Below, piece after piece: positions 62,188 to 64,000 of a stretch of 64,000 nt of DNA (the stretch's first letter is position 1; the number at the start of each line of letters is the position of its first letter). A program made the translations under genes and the position numbers. Under the pieces are notes generated by a model. That model had not been told where the DNA came from. It worked only from the letters and a program-made list of their open reading frames with translations, and searched no databases. The DNA comes from Adiantum capillus-veneris (lineage: Eukaryota; Streptophyta; Polypodiopsida; Polypodiales; Pteridaceae), in contig CM043953.1 of the NCBI GenBank assembly GCA_014529385.2, positions 74,260,872-74,324,871 of the forward strand, in the 5' to 3' direction.

Positions 62188-63260
62188 AGCTACGCTTCAC
62201 AGTAGTTTACTTTCCCGGGAAAAATTCGGCAGAGTTTCCCCTATAAACTGACCTCTGAACCAATATCAACATGTCAAATGAACCAAGAAAGCTTTAGATT
62301 CTGCAGAAATTTTGGCAGAGTCTCCTTTGTAAAATGGCTCTGGTGTACTCAAAAAACAAACCAAAAACAGCTCAAAAAACCACTGTCTCTCTAACACTGT
62401 AAGCTGTGGGTAAACCTGTCCTGCACTTGTACTGTCTGTCACTGTCCTGTAAGCATAGACTGCGACAATGCCTCAACGGCAGTAAAGCAAAGATGCAATC
62501 CCAACTGTCTAACTCACAGTCAATACATCCTAGCTGCCTATCTAATGGTGCTCGAGGGATCGCTCCAAGACCTGTATCACCAAAAGGATCTCAACATTCG
62601 AGAGTCCCCCACCTCAATAAAACCTCACTTGACCCTCAACAAAGGCTGCAATAAATCTGACAGTACATAGACTTCCGACAAAGTCATACATCCACAAATT
62701 TCCCACTGTATGTTGTAACCGCTGCGACGGCGGTTGTTTGCTGCGTGACTCACAGCCAGCAAACCCTCAACAGGCATACATCATCTCTGACAATACATCC
62801 CATGTGGAAGTACCTGCAATGTCAGGATGAAATCTGGAATATCAAGCAGCAAACACAAGCTACCTGATGAACTAGTGGATGTCGCCTACAGTCTGTGTGT
62901 AGGTGCGCCCGTGTCGTATGTGACACGCCTCCAAGAACTGTGAGCCGTCCTTCGTTGTGTAGACGGCCACAAATCAGCACTCTAGAAGTGAAGATATCCT
63001 CAGCACTTGCAGTCGTAGGCCGAAACCCCAAATTTGCAGAGTCGGATCTGCACCCGTCGAGACCACGTAGTCGAAAATGGCCTGCGCAAAACTTTGTCGA
63101 AGCCAAACGGTGGCTGAGATGACCTTAGAATGAAATTCTGAGAACACCAGGGCCTTTGACCTCTCCCATAGGATTTGGGGCCGTGTCTTCTCCTGTCAAA
63201 CCTCACTCCAATCTGAGCAGGTGACTCTAGCTTCTTGCAATGCTGTCCCGAGCCTCGATC
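62188..63260 (-). other. Cop-2 long leader, non-coding
   Basis: About 1.07 kb between primer site and gag ATG, long for a Ty1/copia element. No domain seen. It carries two copies of a GGCAGAGT-type motif (62221-62245, 62303-62333) also found in both CACTA elements. Confidence 0.6.
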
Positions 63261-63277
63261 TGAGCTCTGATACCAGT
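63261..63277 (-). other. Primer-binding site of Cop-2
   Basis: Minus strand TGGTATCAGAGCTCA, complementary to initiator-Met tRNA, two bases after the 5' LTR. Confidence 0.9.
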
Positions 63278-63462
63278 TGAAGGAGTAAGAGCGGAAGTGC
63301 GACGCGAGAGAGAGTGCGAGAAGAAGAGCACGACGATAACTCGCTCTATTGTAATGTATAGAGCATAGTGAGTTCTTATTAGGTTTAACAAAAGAATATG
63401 TGTACATACCTGGCGGCCTGCCCACTTACCTGGGCGACCACATTGGGCTTTATACCCCAACA
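63278..63462 (-). repeat. 5' LTR of Cop-2
   Basis: 185 bp, TGAAGGAGTAAGAG...ACCCCAACA; followed by AGAAT. Confidence 0.94.
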
Positions 63463-64000
63463 AGAATAGCCTTGGTAAGAATTGGTTTTCCTCTTGGCAT
63501 CACTTTTGTCTTTATTTTCCATAGGCTTGACATTCCGTCTAGACCCTTGTTAGAAATTGATTCTCGAAGCCACCATGGGGTGGTGGATTACTTCGGTGAT
63601 AGAACCAGGCCGTTGAGAGAGTTGACATACTCGGCCATCTCTTTGGGTAATCCCGCACAAGATTGTTTCTTTTGCTCGACGAAGTCTATCTTTTGAAAGG
63701 CAATAGCCTTGAGATATAAATCCCAAAACTTATCCACATATTTGTGGATAGACTCATGACAGAGAAGCCTCAAAATCCACCATTCGGTGAGTACTTTGTC
63801 CTTATTAGGTTTTAACAAAAGAATATGTGTACATACCTGGGTGACCACATTTGGCTTTATACCCCAACAAGAATAGCCTTGGTAAGAATTTTGGGCATTG
63901 GTCTTCCTCTTTGCATCACTTTTGTCTTTATTTTCCATAGGCTTGACATTCCGTCTAGACCTTTGTTAGAAATTGATTCTCGAAGCCACCATGGTGTGGT
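63385..64000. repeat. Tandem duplication of Cop-2 LTR tail plus Gyp-D gag
   Basis: Unit 1 about 63385-63801, unit 2 from about 63802 to the edge. The second LTR tail lacks about 18 bp between two ACCTGG copies that the first retains. Confidence 0.85.
63463..64000 (-). pseudogene. Gyp-D gag piece with a chimeric tandem duplication
   Basis: 63463-63800 matches Gyp-E gag 24900-25250 on the minus strand (KYVDKFWDLYLKAIAFQKIDF, MAEYVNS). At about 63802 the sequence jumps back into the Cop-2 LTR (ATTAGGTTTTAACAAAAG) and from 63870 repeats AGAATAGCCTTGG and the same gag sequence to the window edge. A block of LTR tail plus gag, about 0.41 kb, is therefore present twice in tandem. Broken; continues beyond the window. 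Confidence 0.85.

Larger units (their letters stand above)
57932..63462 (-). mobile_element. Cop-2: Ty1/copia element, whole length, coding broken
   Basis: LTRs 57932-58123 (192 bp) and 63278-63462 (185 bp), TGAAGGAGTA...TACCCCAACA, about 4 percent substitutions plus two small indels, so among the younger insertions here. Exact 5-bp target duplication AGAAT (57927-57931, 63463-63467). Primer site TGGTATCAGAGCTC next to the right LTR on the minus strand. Coding order gag, protease, integrase, RT, RNase H. Several breaks. It inserted in Gyp-D gag. Confidence 0.95.

Overview
The window is intergenic DNA from a large, repeat-rich plant nuclear genome. The evidence is plant-type Ty3 elements with a chromodomain, a Tat/Ogre-like primer-binding site, Ty1/copia elements primed by initiator-Met tRNA, and plant CACTA (En/Spm-like) DNA transposons with CACTACAA ends and a Tnp2 transposase. 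I found no intact host gene, tRNA or rRNA. Species cannot be told from the sequence; a fern, gymnosperm or large-genome angiosperm would all fit.

Almost every base belongs to a stack of elements inserted into one another. From the left: an unassigned edge (1-180); a solo Ty3 LTR (181-1714); then an old gag fragment, here called F, split by element B. B (2168-10991, minus strand) is a non-autonomous-looking Tat/Ogre-type LTR element with 0.9-kb LTRs, no recognisable pol and an internal six-copy array of hairpin-forming repeats. Gyp-A (minus strand, from 11187) is a chromodomain Ty3 element whose 5' LTR is cut at 19501 by the next layer. That layer is a tandem three-LTR array, Gyp-E then Gyp-D (minus strand, 19502 to beyond the right edge), which share one LTR (26467-33443). 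The shared LTR carries a whole-length Ty1/copia element, Cop-1 (26494-31618).

Gyp-D is interrupted three times: by CACTA-2 (36262-41106), by the whole-length plus-strand Ty3 element Gyp-C (41325-57440), and by the minus-strand copia Cop-2 (57932-63462). Gyp-C in turn carries CACTA-1 (42982-50675) in its leader. Target-site duplications (TSDs) and empty-site comparisons with sister copies support these joins. The order inferred is F, then A and B, then E/D, then Cop-1, Cop-2, Gyp-C and CACTA-2, with CACTA-1 after Gyp-C.

The two CACTA copies belong to one family and lie in opposite orientation 1.9 kb apart. Both have a two-gene plan: a Tnp2-type transposase followed by a multi-exon TnpA-like gene. 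Both carry long composite (GA)n/(TG)n tracts near the transposase 5' end, and a (GGTTAT)n array plus conserved fold-back sequences near the other end. CACTA-1 keeps degraded remains of the full transposase; CACTA-2 has lost the catalytic core and keeps the C-terminal half. All LTR-element coding regions are broken and are treated as fossils. The less ordinary signals are the hairpin repeat array in B, the conserved hairpins and microsatellite arrays in the CACTA pair, a tract of unusually low E-versus-D divergence that suggests gene conversion, and a chimeric tandem duplication at the right edge.
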